A stretch of 37,305 nucleotides of DNA. Source: an uncultured Spirochaetaceae bacterium. Its GTDB lineage: Bacteria; Spirochaetota; Spirochaetia; Treponematales; Treponemataceae. The notes beneath the pieces were generated by a model, which ran no database searches, was not told the origin of the DNA, and worked only from the letters and a program-made list of their open reading frames with translations. The position numbers and the translations under genes were made by a program. The stretch lies in contig CADBSK010000135.1 of the NCBI GenBank assembly GCA_902797305.1, positions 1 to 37,305 on the forward strand, given 5' to 3'. Positions 8,156 to 17,217 of the stretch are shown here, piece by piece. How positions within the stretch are numbered: position 1 is the first letter of the stretch; each line of letters begins with the position of its first letter.

Positions 8156-8754
8156 TGGCAGCAATTATTGAACACGAAAAACGCAAACATGAAATTCTTC
8201 AAAAAGCACTAGATGTTTTTATGGATGAAGGCTATGAAGATGTTACTTTCCAAAAGATTGCAGACCGATGCGGAATAACACGAACAACTCTTTATATCTA
8301 CTTTAAAAATAAAAGAGAAATTTTTCTCTGGAGTATAAAAGAATTAACTTCTAACCTTGAAAAAAAGCTTCAGATTGTACTTAAGGACGAATCCATTTCT
8401 TCACCAGAAAAAATCCGTTCCATCATGTACCAGATTTTTGACTGCTGTAAAGACAATCAAAAACTCTTTAATGTACTTTTGGCTTACCTGATTCAAATTC
8501 AGAAAACTGGTGTTGATATTAAAGAAAGAGTTCAGCGCAGAGTTATTCGTCTAAGACACTTAATGACTGCTACAATTATCGAAGGTGAAAAGAAAGGTGA
8601 ATTAAAGGTAAAGAGCGTAAAAGAAGCCAACGAAATGCTTTACGCTCTAATCGAAAGTGTAATTTTCCGTCTTGCTTTATTCAAACAAACATCTATCGAA
8701 GAATGCTACGGCACAATTGATGTTGCCGTAGACGGAATGAAAGCTAAAAACTAA
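8155..8754 (+). CDS. TetR/AcrR-family transcriptional regulator
   Basis: The protein has 199 residues. An N-terminal helix-turn-helix (about 10-55, with FQKIADRCGITRTTLYIYF) is typical of TetR-type repressors, and the C-terminal helical part would bind an unknown ligand. The start overlaps the methyltransferase stop (TAATG) and has GAGGG about nine bases upstream. No efflux pump or enzyme with an obvious regulatory link is adjacent, so the target is unknown. Its last 11 bases overlap the end of the convergent 2H phosphoesterase gene. Confidence 0.88.
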   Translation: MAAIIEHEKRKHEILQKALDVFMDEGYEDVTFQKIADRCGITRTTLYIYFKNKREIFLWSIKELTSNLEKKLQIVLKDESISSPEKIRSIMYQIFDCCKDNQKLFNVLLAYLIQIQKTGVDIKERVQRRVIRLRHLMTATIIEGEKKGELKVKSVKEANEMLYALIESVIFRLALFKQTSIEECYGTIDVAVDGMKAKN

Positions 8755-9448
8755 AAAGACTATAATAATTATTCATGCTCGTAAACTTTTGGTAACATAA
8801 ATCTTTAGTATTGATAGTAACGTGAAGTGTTTTTTTATTTAATCTTTTTATTAATTCAAATAAATATGCAATTTCTTCTTTTTTATGATTATTACATGAA
8901 AAATATCCAAGTGTAATGTGAGGAGTAAATGGATATGGTAGTTTTTTGACAATTTCAAATTGTTCATATAGTTTTTGTAACTTATCAAAATCAGTTTCCG
9001 TTTCAGGAATTAACCCCATTACAAGACTTGTATTAACCATATTAAAGATAAAGTTGCTTTTTAGATTTATTGGTTCAGATATTATTGATTTCGAATTAGC
9101 AATTTCATGACATTTTAATTCAGAAAGAAAACAATCTGACGATATTTTTGATAAATCGATATTATTATTTAAATCATGTAGAGTCATGTGAAATGTATTT
9201 GTTTTTAATCGCTCTGCAAATAAAGAAGAACAATTTAAATATAGTTCATCCACTATTTTTTCTATTTCAATTTTTATATCAGTCGACAAATCAAATACAA
9301 TAGTATCTCCATAAAACTCTTTAAAAGAACCTGTATTACTAACCTTAAAATGTAGGCTTTTATTATCTAATATCTCGTTTGTATTAAAAGAAAAGTTTTC
9401 ATTTTCAAAATCTAAAACCCTTTTCTTAAAATCGCTAAATATTTCCAA
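8744..9448 (-). CDS. 2H (LigT-like) phosphoesterase
   Basis: The 234-residue protein carries two H-x-T-L motifs, HMTL at 87-90 and HITL at 177-180, the hallmark of the 2H phosphoesterase superfamily, which acts on 2',3'-cyclic phosphates or RNA ends. It is likely cytosolic, with no signal peptide. The start is a TTG with GGAG about eight bases upstream. The gene is noticeably more AT-rich than its neighbours and overlaps the TetR gene tail to tail by 11 bases, which could mean recent acquisition. The true substrate (tRNA, cyclic nucleotide or other) cannot be read from the sequence. Confidence 0.72.
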   Translation of the reverse strand: MEIFSDFKKRVLDFENENFSFNTNEILDNKSLHFKVSNTGSFKEFYGDTIVFDLSTDIKIEIEKIVDELYLNCSSLFAERLKTNTFHMTLHDLNNNIDLSKISSDCFLSELKCHEIANSKSIISEPINLKSNFIFNMVNTSLVMGLIPETETDFDKLQKLYEQFEIVKKLPYPFTPHITLGYFSCNNHKKEEIAYLFELIKRLNKKTLHVTINTKDLCYQKFTSMNNYYSLFSF

Positions 9449-9486
9449 TTATTTCTCCAATGAGTTTTTTTCATGGTTGTAACAAA

Positions 9487-10512
9487 TTAAAATTCTAATT
9501 TATCAAAATCCAGCGAATCCCAGGCAAAAGCTTGGGGTTCGTTGTTTATAGAGCGATTACCATAATCAAGTGAACTATCATCTGCAAGATCATAGTTTAT
9601 GTAGATTACATTTGTTTCGTCTTCACCATTCTTAACAGAATTTTTGATTGATTTTACTTTTGCAGGAACTGACCAGTGGTATTTAACATAATCACCATCG
9701 TTTGGAACTTCCTTATATTCGTAAACAAACCCAATCACTTCGACATTAACGTTAAAGAAGTCAGTATTTAATATAGAACGCAAATCTATAGACTGGTCTT
9801 CTGAAAGACCTTTTCCCTGGTGTTCTGCTCCCGCATAAATAGGGAAAATTCTACTTTTTGTAGGAGAACGAACAGCAATTCCTAGGTAGTATGCAGGCTC
9901 AACTTCTTTTTCGTTTACACTATCCCAGGCACAAAATGCGTTCTCATTATGAGAAGTATCATACTTACAGGTTAGTGAATATGTATCTGGACTATAAACA
10001 AAATAAGTGCCGTCATCTTCTTCTGGAGTTGCACCAGTAGGATAAACATCTGACTTATTCAATTCCAGTCTTGGATCTGTAAGGTATGGAGAATTTGCTT
10101 CTGTCCCATCACCACTGGCAATTGTTACACCAACACTCCAGCCGTTTGAAACACTTCTGTTTTCGTAAACATACCTTACCGAATATTTGTATGATTTTTC
10201 TGCGACGATGAGATAATCGTTAAAACCATAAGAAATCATTCCGTCTTCGGCATGTGAATTAATTTGTCCGATGCTTACATAGGATTCTGGATCTGAATAA
10301 ATGTTATTACCTTCATCATCTACATCTGTTATTTCTACTTCGCCACGATAGACATTTATATATTTTGCAGAAATATCTTTTGGAACAGAGATAGTAACAT
10401 ATGAATCACCTGATTTGTATGTAATAGCAACCTTTCGCTCTGCGCTGTCTGCACAACTTATTAAAGCCAAAAGAGAAATTAATCCAAGAACAATAAAAAA
10501 ATTCTTTTTCAT
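9487..10512 (-). CDS. Lipoprotein of unknown function
   Basis: The 341-residue product has a lipoprotein signal ending in the lipobox LISC (Cys20). The mature part is rich in beta-type residues, Tyr, Asp and Ser, with few conserved-looking catalytic motifs; it is probably a surface or periplasmic binding or structural protein. AGAGG sits six bases before the ATG. It begins 16 bases after the stop of the debranching enzyme gene, so the two are probably co-transcribed. This hints at a role in glucan handling, but no carbohydrate-binding fold is recognisable by eye. Confidence 0.7.
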   Translation of the reverse strand: MKKNFFIVLGLISLLALISCADSAERKVAITYKSGDSYVTISVPKDISAKYINVYRGEVEITDVDDEGNNIYSDPESYVSIGQINSHAEDGMISYGFNDYLIVAEKSYKYSVRYVYENRSVSNGWSVGVTIASGDGTEANSPYLTDPRLELNKSDVYPTGATPEEDDGTYFVYSPDTYSLTCKYDTSHNENAFCAWDSVNEKEVEPAYYLGIAVRSPTKSRIFPIYAGAEHQGKGLSEDQSIDLRSILNTDFFNVNVEVIGFVYEYKEVPNDGDYVKYHWSVPAKVKSIKNSVKNGEDETNVIYINYDLADDSSLDYGNRSINNEPQAFAWDSLDFDKLEF

Positions 10513-10528
10513 AAAAGACCTCTTTTAT

Positions 10529-13500
10529 TTATCGGCGAAATTGAGCAAAGACTGCAACAGTTTTTGGTTTTATATTTATTTTCTCGCCACCAGTAATAAA
10601 TTTTTCTTCTGGCTCAAAAGTACAACCATCTGTTATGCATTTCCATGGTTCCTGTCCGTCAAGCTGATAAGTAATATTCTGCTCTATTGGATTTGCAATA
10701 ATCAGTACCTTTTTCCAGTCGTCCTTTGCATTTTCACCATCAATGGTCCAGGCAAGAACAGGTTCCGGAAGTCCCACTTCTGCGTTTTCTATAAACTGAA
10801 GACGCTTGCTTACTTCAAGCTGATTTTCTAATCGTAAAAGAGGATGTTCTTTACGCATCGAAATCAAGTTTTTGACATATTTTACAACATCCTGATGCTG
10901 TTGAGAGAGGGCCCAATCAAGTCCATTTATACGGTCACACACATTGTATGAATTACGCAGGAAAGATCTTGTACCATCTTTAGTTGTTGCAACATCGTAA
11001 AAAGTAGTTCCTGTATTAAGAATGTCCTGAGGAATTTCTTTTGTGCGCATAAATTCCATTCCGGCGTGCAAAATTGGATAGCCCTGAGACAAAAGCACAA
11101 GACTTATTGCCATCTTTTGCATTTGTTCATAATATTCAGGGTTCTTATCCGGTTCAGTTAAGAATATTTTGTCCGCCAGCGTGATATTGTCATGAATTTC
11201 TGTGTAATTTACGCTTAACCAGGTCTTTTTTCCCCATGGTTTTGGAGCACTAGTGCCTTCTACCTCTTTATAATTTACCTGAGGATGATCTGTTGCTCCT
11301 AGAATACCAAATTTAACAGCTTCACGGCGATTTCCATTGTGAATAAATCCCTTAGAACAGTCATCAAACAACGGACCTTTTATCGCACATCTAAATGCAT
11401 CATTGAAAAAACCAATTTCGTTTAATTTATCGCAATTAACCTGACTCGCACCATCCATTTTATCTCCATGATACATATCCCAGCCTTCGCCATAAATCAA
11501 AACATCTTTTTTTATCTGGCTAAGCTTTTCTTTAATCTCGTTCATTGCCTTAACATCGTGCAATCCCATGAGGTCAAATCTAAAGCCACTCAATTTATAT
11601 TCTTTTAACCAGTAAGCAAGAGTATCAACCATATATTTGCGGAACATTGTTCTCTCGCTGGCTGTGTCTTCTCCGGCTCCAGAATAAGCTTCTACACGAT
11701 AAAAATAGCCAGGAACGCTTAAACCAAGGCCATGATGCAGGCCATCGTTAACATGATTGTAAACAACATCCATAACAACACCGATGCCTGCTTTAGCAAA
11801 TTCCATAATCATCTTTTTGCATTCTTTTATTCTAACTTCTCCGTCATAGGGATTTGTAGAATAACTGCCTTCTGGAACGGCATAATTCTGAGGATCATAT
11901 CCCCAGTTAAATGCACCAAAGGTTGGTCGCTCGATATATTCAGGATTATTTGCCTGAGATTCATCAACTGATCTAAAATCAAAGAAAGGCAGTAATTGAA
12001 TGTGAGTTATCCCCAGCTTTTTAATGTAGTCAAAACCTGTAGATTGTCCTCGGTATTGTGTACCAGACTGAACAGCTCCAAGATAAGTGCGTTTTAAGTT
12101 AGGTTGCCCGTTCCAGTATTTGTTTGAAGAAATATCTGCAATATTTGCTTCGTAGGCTATTACATCACAAGGAGATTTTACCGACGGAATTACAACCTTT
12201 TCCCAGCCATCAGGATTTGTTCTAGATAAATCAACTACCATCGAACGATTGCCATTTACACCGCAGGCTTTGGCATATGGGTCACTAAAGATATTCTGAA
12301 CTCCGAATACCATATTTTTAAACTGGTAATAAGTTCCATGCAAATCACCCCGTACCTGCACTTCCCAAACACCTTTATTAGAACCTTCAGTTCTACGCTT
12401 TAATGGGATTTCCTTTAATACAGGACTGTCTTTTCCGTCTTTATAAAGTATGAGCGTTACCCACTGGCTTGTAGGCGCCCACAATCGGAATATAGTTTTT
12501 TTCTTAGAATAGATTGCTCCAAGCTCTAAATCCGTTGCATATAAAGTATCAAAATCCGGAGAATCAAAATACCACTCAAGGGCACCGGTATTTTCGCATG
12601 CTCCATTGGTAAAATTCATTCTTCCACTTTTTAGTAAATCGAATAAATAGTTCTTTTTCTGCTCTGCTCCACACCATGGATTATCCAGCTTATGTTCTGT
12701 AAATCCATTCTTTTGCCATTTTTCCGGAACAACAAACTTATCGTTAGAATTTGGTAGTTTTGCTGCCTTTATAATTATCTCAAGACTCTTATTAGGCAGA
12801 ATCTGCTCATCGTTTAATTTTAGAGGGCTTCTTGTGGCTTCTGCAAAACTCTCACCAGAATCACACTCCCATTCTGCGCAAATCGAATATTCTTTTGCCT
12901 TACGAACAATTACAAGATTCATATTCCATCCGTTACCAAATGGCAGACGGGCGCATAATTTTTTAAGTCCAACAGGAAAGTTAGGTTTTACCTGGATAAT
13001 TCCTTCTGCGAGACGAGGAACAAAACCTATCATATCCTGGCTGATATTTCTTACATACTCTGCAACACTCCAGGCCTGGCTAAATGTTCCGCTTAATTTT
13101 GGATTACCATTTTTATCTGCTCTTGCATGAATATTTTCACTTAATGAACCGGCACATCCATAATCCAAAATCATCTTAGATTCGTTTTGGATGATTCCAA
13201 AAGCTGTAGAAGGCATTAAACCTTCGTTTGAGCATGAAGTAATATATGTTCCGCTGTTCCATTCCCAGATTGTACCGTTATGATATGCAGCGTCTTTGTG
13301 ATACCATTCTGGGTTTTCGTGTTCTGGATGGAATAACGGATCCTGACTGCTCAAACTGTAAAGCCCGAAGGGAGTTACAAGTTCTCTGTCTACATTCTTG
13401 ATGATTGCATTTTTGATATTTTCAGGAAGAAGTCTATTTTCCTCTCCCTCTGGTAAAATCATCGGAACTGTAATTGCAAATAATTGATTTGTACGAACTC

Positions 13501-14863
13501 TAAAGTCTTTTGCCCATTCTCCTAATCCTCCCTTCGGAAGGTGATCGGCAAGAGCATCGTGTTCCTGATCCCAGAAGAAGTTTACAAAACTCTTCTTAAC
13601 TTTTTCTGCCATCTGGGCATAGGTATTTGCCCGTTCTTTTTTTCCACAACGCGTTTCAATAATCGAACCAAGTCTTAAAGCTGTAAACCAAAGTGCCTGA
13701 ATATCATTTGCACGGTCTCCACGAGGAGAAAGAGGATTTTCGCCGGCAAGTCTTGCATCCATCCATGTGTCTGCGTCTCCATGCATCAAAAATCCATGAC
13801 TATCCGACCGACCGATATCTGCATCAAGAGCAGTTTCGATTACAGGTAATAGCTGTTTTAAAACGGTAAAATCCCCTGAATACTGAACATATTCCCATAA
13901 TGCTCTGATAAACCAGAGAGTTCCATCTGCTGTATTGTAAATTACATCATTTTCATCTCTGTAGCGATTTGGAATTCTACCATATGTTGGACTGGTTTTA
14001 TCTTTATCCTGGAATCCAGCAAACCCCATTAGAACATCTTTTGCTTCGTCAAAGCAACCACTTGCCAGCAAAGTTCCATTTAGAGAAATAAATGTATCGC
14101 GGCCCCAGTTATCTCTGAACCAGGGAAGCCCTGCCCATATACCTCTGTAACTTGAATCGTGATCTTTTGTTGCAAGCAGCCATCCGCTAAAACGAGCCCA
14201 GGCAAAAGCATCATCAAAACGCTTACTTGATGTGTTGATTCTTACTTTTTCTATAAACGACATTACCTTCTGTGTATGTTCGTTTATAGCATCGTTATTG
14301 CAAAGCACCTGTGCTTTTTGACTTGCAATTTCTTCTGTATCTTCAAAAGCAATATAATACTCGGCGTTCTGAATATCCTTATTTTTTGGTAAAATTTTGA
14401 GGCAGTCTTTATTAACTTCAACAACAAAATCAGATTTACTTGCTATTGCAATACCTGTTTTATTGCTGCAAACCCAAACACCATTTGAATTAATGCAGTT
14501 CCAATTTTTTAAGGCGTCTTCGTCTGTTTTAAAATAACTTTCTTCCTCTTCTTCGATAAATTTTGAACACATTCCTTCTATGGAAAGTTCGCCATTTGTT
14601 TTAAAATACCAGGCCTGCTCATCAATTAAAAGTGAAGAAGTCAAAAATTTTTTTTCAATTTTAACGGTAAACTCGTTAGGTAAAACTATAATTTCTTTGG
14701 AATCTCCCAAATAATGTCCCTGGAGTTTTAGTTCCGAAAAATATCGATGGTTTGTACGATAATATCCGTTTCTTTTGCAACCCTTTTCAAATTCAAAATA
14801 ACCATTTTTTCTATCTGTGTAAGCTATACGGCGACCTTTATTTGGTCCAAAAAATAATTCCAT
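10529..14863 (-). CDS. Fused GH133 debranching enzyme and GH13 type I pullulanase
   Basis: The 1444-residue protein joins two alpha-1,6-glucan hydrolases. The N-terminal half (about 1-740) is a bacterial-type amylo-alpha-1,6-glucosidase with the (alpha/alpha)6 region around WFRDNWGRDTF (about 250). The C-terminal half (about 760-1444) is a type I pullulanase: a beta-sandwich with FRLWAP, the signature FNWGYDP, then GH13 motifs DVVYNH (about 1034), GFRFDL with the nucleophile Asp (about 1094), GEGW with the acid/base Glu (about 1124) and IHDN (about 1224). There is no signal peptide, so it should act on cytosolic glycogen or imported branched dextrins. The frame is open another 23 codons upstream, but a promoter is placed six bases before the chosen ATG. 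A lipoprotein gene follows. Confidence 0.88.
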   Translation of the reverse strand: MELFFGPNKGRRIAYTDRKNGYFEFEKGCKRNGYYRTNHRYFSELKLQGHYLGDSKEIIVLPNEFTVKIEKKFLTSSLLIDEQAWYFKTNGELSIEGMCSKFIEEEEESYFKTDEDALKNWNCINSNGVWVCSNKTGIAIASKSDFVVEVNKDCLKILPKNKDIQNAEYYIAFEDTEEIASQKAQVLCNNDAINEHTQKVMSFIEKVRINTSSKRFDDAFAWARFSGWLLATKDHDSSYRGIWAGLPWFRDNWGRDTFISLNGTLLASGCFDEAKDVLMGFAGFQDKDKTSPTYGRIPNRYRDENDVIYNTADGTLWFIRALWEYVQYSGDFTVLKQLLPVIETALDADIGRSDSHGFLMHGDADTWMDARLAGENPLSPRGDRANDIQALWFTALRLGSIIETRCGKKERANTYAQMAEKVKKSFVNFFWDQEHDALADHLPKGGLGEWAKDFRVRTNQLFAITVPMILPEGEENRLLPENIKNAIIKNVDRELVTPFGLYSLSSQDPLFHPEHENPEWYHKDAAYHNGTIWEWNSGTYITSCSNEGLMPSTAFGIIQNESKMILDYGCAGSLSENIHARADKNGNPKLSGTFSQAWSVAEYVRNISQDMIGFVPRLAEGIIQVKPNFPVGLKKLCARLPFGNGWNMNLVIVRKAKEYSICAEWECDSGESFAEATRSPLKLNDEQILPNKSLEIIIKAAKLPNSNDKFVVPEKWQKNGFTEHKLDNPWCGAEQKKNYLFDLLKSGRMNFTNGACENTGALEWYFDSPDFDTLYATDLELGAIYSKKKTIFRLWAPTSQWVTLILYKDGKDSPVLKEIPLKRRTEGSNKGVWEVQVRGDLHGTYYQFKNMVFGVQNIFSDPYAKACGVNGNRSMVVDLSRTNPDGWEKVVIPSVKSPCDVIAYEANIADISSNKYWNGQPNLKRTYLGAVQSGTQYRGQSTGFDYIKKLGITHIQLLPFFDFRSVDESQANNPEYIERPTFGAFNWGYDPQNYAVPEGSYSTNPYDGEVRIKECKKMIMEFAKAGIGVVMDVVYNHVNDGLHHGLGLSVPGYFYRVEAYSGAGEDTASERTMFRKYMVDTLAYWLKEYKLSGFRFDLMGLHDVKAMNEIKEKLSQIKKDVLIYGEGWDMYHGDKMDGASQVNCDKLNEIGFFNDAFRCAIKGPLFDDCSKGFIHNGNRREAVKFGILGATDHPQVNYKEVEGTSAPKPWGKKTWLSVNYTEIHDNITLADKIFLTEPDKNPEYYEQMQKMAISLVLLSQGYPILHAGMEFMRTKEIPQDILNTGTTFYDVATTKDGTRSFLRNSYNVCDRINGLDWALSQQHQDVVKYVKNLISMRKEHPLLRLENQLEVSKRLQFIENAEVGLPEPVLAWTIDGENAKDDWKKVLIIANPIEQNITYQLDGQEPWKCITDGCTFEPEEKFITGGEKINIKPKTVAVFAQFRR

Positions 14864-14869
14864 AAAATA

Positions 14870-14898
14870 AGAATAAACGGAAAAAATTTCTATTGCAA
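14870..14898 (-). promoter_or_regulatory. Predicted leaderless promoter of the debranching gene
   Basis: On the minus strand, TTGCAA (14893-14898), a 17-base spacer and TATTCT (14870-14875) are followed by six bases and the ATG at 14863. There is no Shine-Dalgarno. This decides the start over the longer frame. Confidence 0.55.
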
Positions 14899-14920
14899 GG
14901 GAATTCAATGTTATTATAGA
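14893..14920 (+). promoter_or_regulatory. Possible promoter of the GH31 gene sharing the -35 box
   Basis: The palindrome TTGCAA (14893-14898) can also be read forwards, with a 16-base spacer and TATAGA at 14915-14920. This would give a leader of about 70 nt. In that leader AGTTGGAA (14959-14966) and TTTCAACT (14974-14981) form an imperfect inverted repeat that could be an operator or an RNA hairpin. Confidence 0.4.
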
Positions 14921-14997
14921 AGAAATTACCATATGAGTATAAGATAAAGGCTATTAAGAGTTGGAATAGTCATTTTCAACTTTGATGGGAGAAACTA

Positions 14998-17169
14998 ATG
15001 AAAAAAAGAATTTTATTTGGCTTGCTGTTATTAATTGGCTTTTTTAGTCAGGCAGCAACAAAAATTACTTTGGACAGCAAAATTCAAATTACATTTGAAG
15101 CCTGTTCAGATGGTTCTATTCGCATTGAAGCCGTTGCACCAAAAGGTTATGCACCTGTAAAAGACCTGGAACTAAAAAAGGAACCAAGTTCAACAGAATT
15201 TACCACAAACAGCATGGGACATCTTAAATGGGGTGATTACACAATCATTCCAAAAGAAGAAGGCTACAGCATTTATTACAATCAGGATGAACTTTATGAG
15301 TCAACTTTAAAAGAAGACAAAAAAGTTCTTAGAGAAATCCGCAGATGGAATCAGGCAAGACAATTCTACGGTTTTGGAGAAGCATGCCGTTACGCAAATC
15401 TTTCAAACCAATCATTTGTAATTTACAACGTTTCTAAATACGGAGACCACGCAAATCTTTTTATTCCTTTTTATGTAACAGAAACTAACGTAGCTGTTTA
15501 CTACAATGCAAACGGTAAGGACTGGATTTATTTTCAGCACGGTCAGGATCCCCAGGGATACACAAGTGAATACAAACGAATCGAGTGCTTTGTGCGACAG
15601 GATTCTTCTCGTAAAGAAAGCATCCAGAAGTTCTACAAAGAAACAGAATCTTTAACAATGATGCCAAAATGGGCCTTTGGATATATCCAGTCCAAATACG
15701 GTTATAAATCCCGGGATGAAGTAATCAAACTTGTTGAAGACTTTAAGCAACGACAAATTCCTTTAAGTGCTGTCGTTCTTGACTTGTACTGGTTCAAAAA
15801 AATGGGTGATATAAGCTGGACCAGCCCTGATTTTGAAAATCCATATTCCTTAAATAATTTTATGGAACAAAACGGTGTAAAACTTATTACCATCTCCGAA
15901 CCATTCTTTACAACTGGCAGTCAAAACTACAAAGAACTCGCAAGCAAAAAGCTTATTACTACCGATAAGTCAGGAAAACCTTTCTTATGGCGTGACTGGT
16001 GGGTTCTGGACTCAGAAAAAGAAGGCGGTCTTTTTAATCCATTAGGAAAAAAAGCCAGCGATTTTATGGGTGAAAAGTATTACCAGATGTTAGAAACAGG
16101 AATTGATGGCTTCTGGACTGACCTTGGAGAACCTGAAGGCGCAAAACCTGAACTTGTATTTGGTAAATATACTGAAAATGATTTTCATAACTATTACAAC
16201 TACTACTGGTCAAAAGCCTTATACGAAGGTGTAAAAAAACACGATCCAAACACAAGATTATTCATTATGAGCCGTTCTGGCTACACCGGAAGCGGTAAAT
16301 ACAACGTTAGCGTATGGAGTGGTGATGTAAGTGTAAGCTGGCCAAGCTTAAAGCAACAGGTTGCATACGGAATCAATGCAGGAGCGAGCGGTTTGGCTTA
16401 TTGGGGTAGCGATGTTGGAGGCTTTACACCAGAAAAGAGTCCTGCTGAACTTTACACCCGCTGGCAGCAGTTTGGTTCCTTCACACCAATTTATCGCGCT
16501 CACGGAACCGGACCAAGAGAACCTTACGCATACGAAGAACCTTACTGCTCAATTGTTTCTGATGTAATTCGTACTCGCCAGACTCTTATTCCTTATATTT
16601 ACTCAACAGCAAGACAGACAATGAACGGTTTACCAATGATGCGCGCAATGTACCTGGAAGATGAAAACACTCCTCTTGAGTATATGGGCACACAATACAT
16701 GTTTGGTGACTCAATTCTTGTTTCTCCAATTTATGTTGAACTCCAGCTAGAAAGTGCTCACCAGACTTATCTGCCAAAAGGAACCTGGTACGATTTTTAT
16801 ACAGATAAAAAAGTTACAACAGATTCAAATGGAATCGTAACTACAAATAACACAATTGAAAAAATTCCTGTTTTTGTAAAAGAAGGTGCAATTATTCCTC
16901 TGCAAAAGAACAACACAAATATCCTAAAAGTGTATGCTACAAGCCAGAGCAAGAACAGCTTTACTCTTTACAATGATGATGGACTGACAGAATCCTACAA
17001 AGAAGGAAACTTTAGCGAGTTGATTCTTACATTGAATGGAACTACTCTCAAGGCATCTATCAATGGTGAAAAGACATTCCTTTCAAATAACTACAAGGTA
17101 ATCAACGCCATAACAGGAAAAGAACAAACTGTAACTCTTAACCAGCTTTTGCAGGGAATTCAGTTATAA
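14998..17169 (+). CDS. Exported GH31 alpha-glycosidase
   Basis: The 723-residue glycoside hydrolase family 31 enzyme has a signal peptide of about 19 residues (ending SQA). Family landmarks are FYGFGEACR in the N-terminal sandwich, the nucleophile region GFWTDLGEPEG in the barrel, MSRSGYTGSG and SGDVSVSWPSL leading to the acid/base Asp, and a C-terminal beta-domain with YNDDG. GH31 enzymes release glucose or xylose from non-reducing ends; alpha-glucosidase is the likeliest activity beside a pullulanase, but alpha-xylosidase is possible. GGGAGA lies seven bases before the ATG. The gene is divergent from the debranching gene and ends at a bidirectional terminator. Confidence 0.88.
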   Translation: MKKRILFGLLLLIGFFSQAATKITLDSKIQITFEACSDGSIRIEAVAPKGYAPVKDLELKKEPSSTEFTTNSMGHLKWGDYTIIPKEEGYSIYYNQDELYESTLKEDKKVLREIRRWNQARQFYGFGEACRYANLSNQSFVIYNVSKYGDHANLFIPFYVTETNVAVYYNANGKDWIYFQHGQDPQGYTSEYKRIECFVRQDSSRKESIQKFYKETESLTMMPKWAFGYIQSKYGYKSRDEVIKLVEDFKQRQIPLSAVVLDLYWFKKMGDISWTSPDFENPYSLNNFMEQNGVKLITISEPFFTTGSQNYKELASKKLITTDKSGKPFLWRDWWVLDSEKEGGLFNPLGKKASDFMGEKYYQMLETGIDGFWTDLGEPEGAKPELVFGKYTENDFHNYYNYYWSKALYEGVKKHDPNTRLFIMSRSGYTGSGKYNVSVWSGDVSVSWPSLKQQVAYGINAGASGLAYWGSDVGGFTPEKSPAELYTRWQQFGSFTPIYRAHGTGPREPYAYEEPYCSIVSDVIRTRQTLIPYIYSTARQTMNGLPMMRAMYLEDENTPLEYMGTQYMFGDSILVSPIYVELQLESAHQTYLPKGTWYDFYTDKKVTTDSNGIVTTNNTIEKIPVFVKEGAIIPLQKNNTNILKVYATSQSKNSFTLYNDDGLTESYKEGNFSELILTLNGTTLKASINGEKTFLSNNYKVINAITGKEQTVTLNQLLQGIQL

Positions 17170-17170
17170 A

Positions 17171-17217
17171 AAATGCCCTTGAAATTGCACTTCACAGTTT
17201 CAAGGGCTTTTTCTTTT
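17171..17217. terminator. Bidirectional intrinsic terminator
   Basis: GCCCTTGAAA (17175-17184) pairs with TTTCAAGGGC (17198-17207), flanked by A-rich sequence on the left and T-rich on the right. It serves the GH31 gene and the convergent flavodoxin-ferredoxin gene. Confidence 0.85.

Noticed and set aside
14864..14932. Longer start for the debranching enzyme
   Set aside because: The extension would be encoded by the predicted promoter and has no Shine-Dalgarno.
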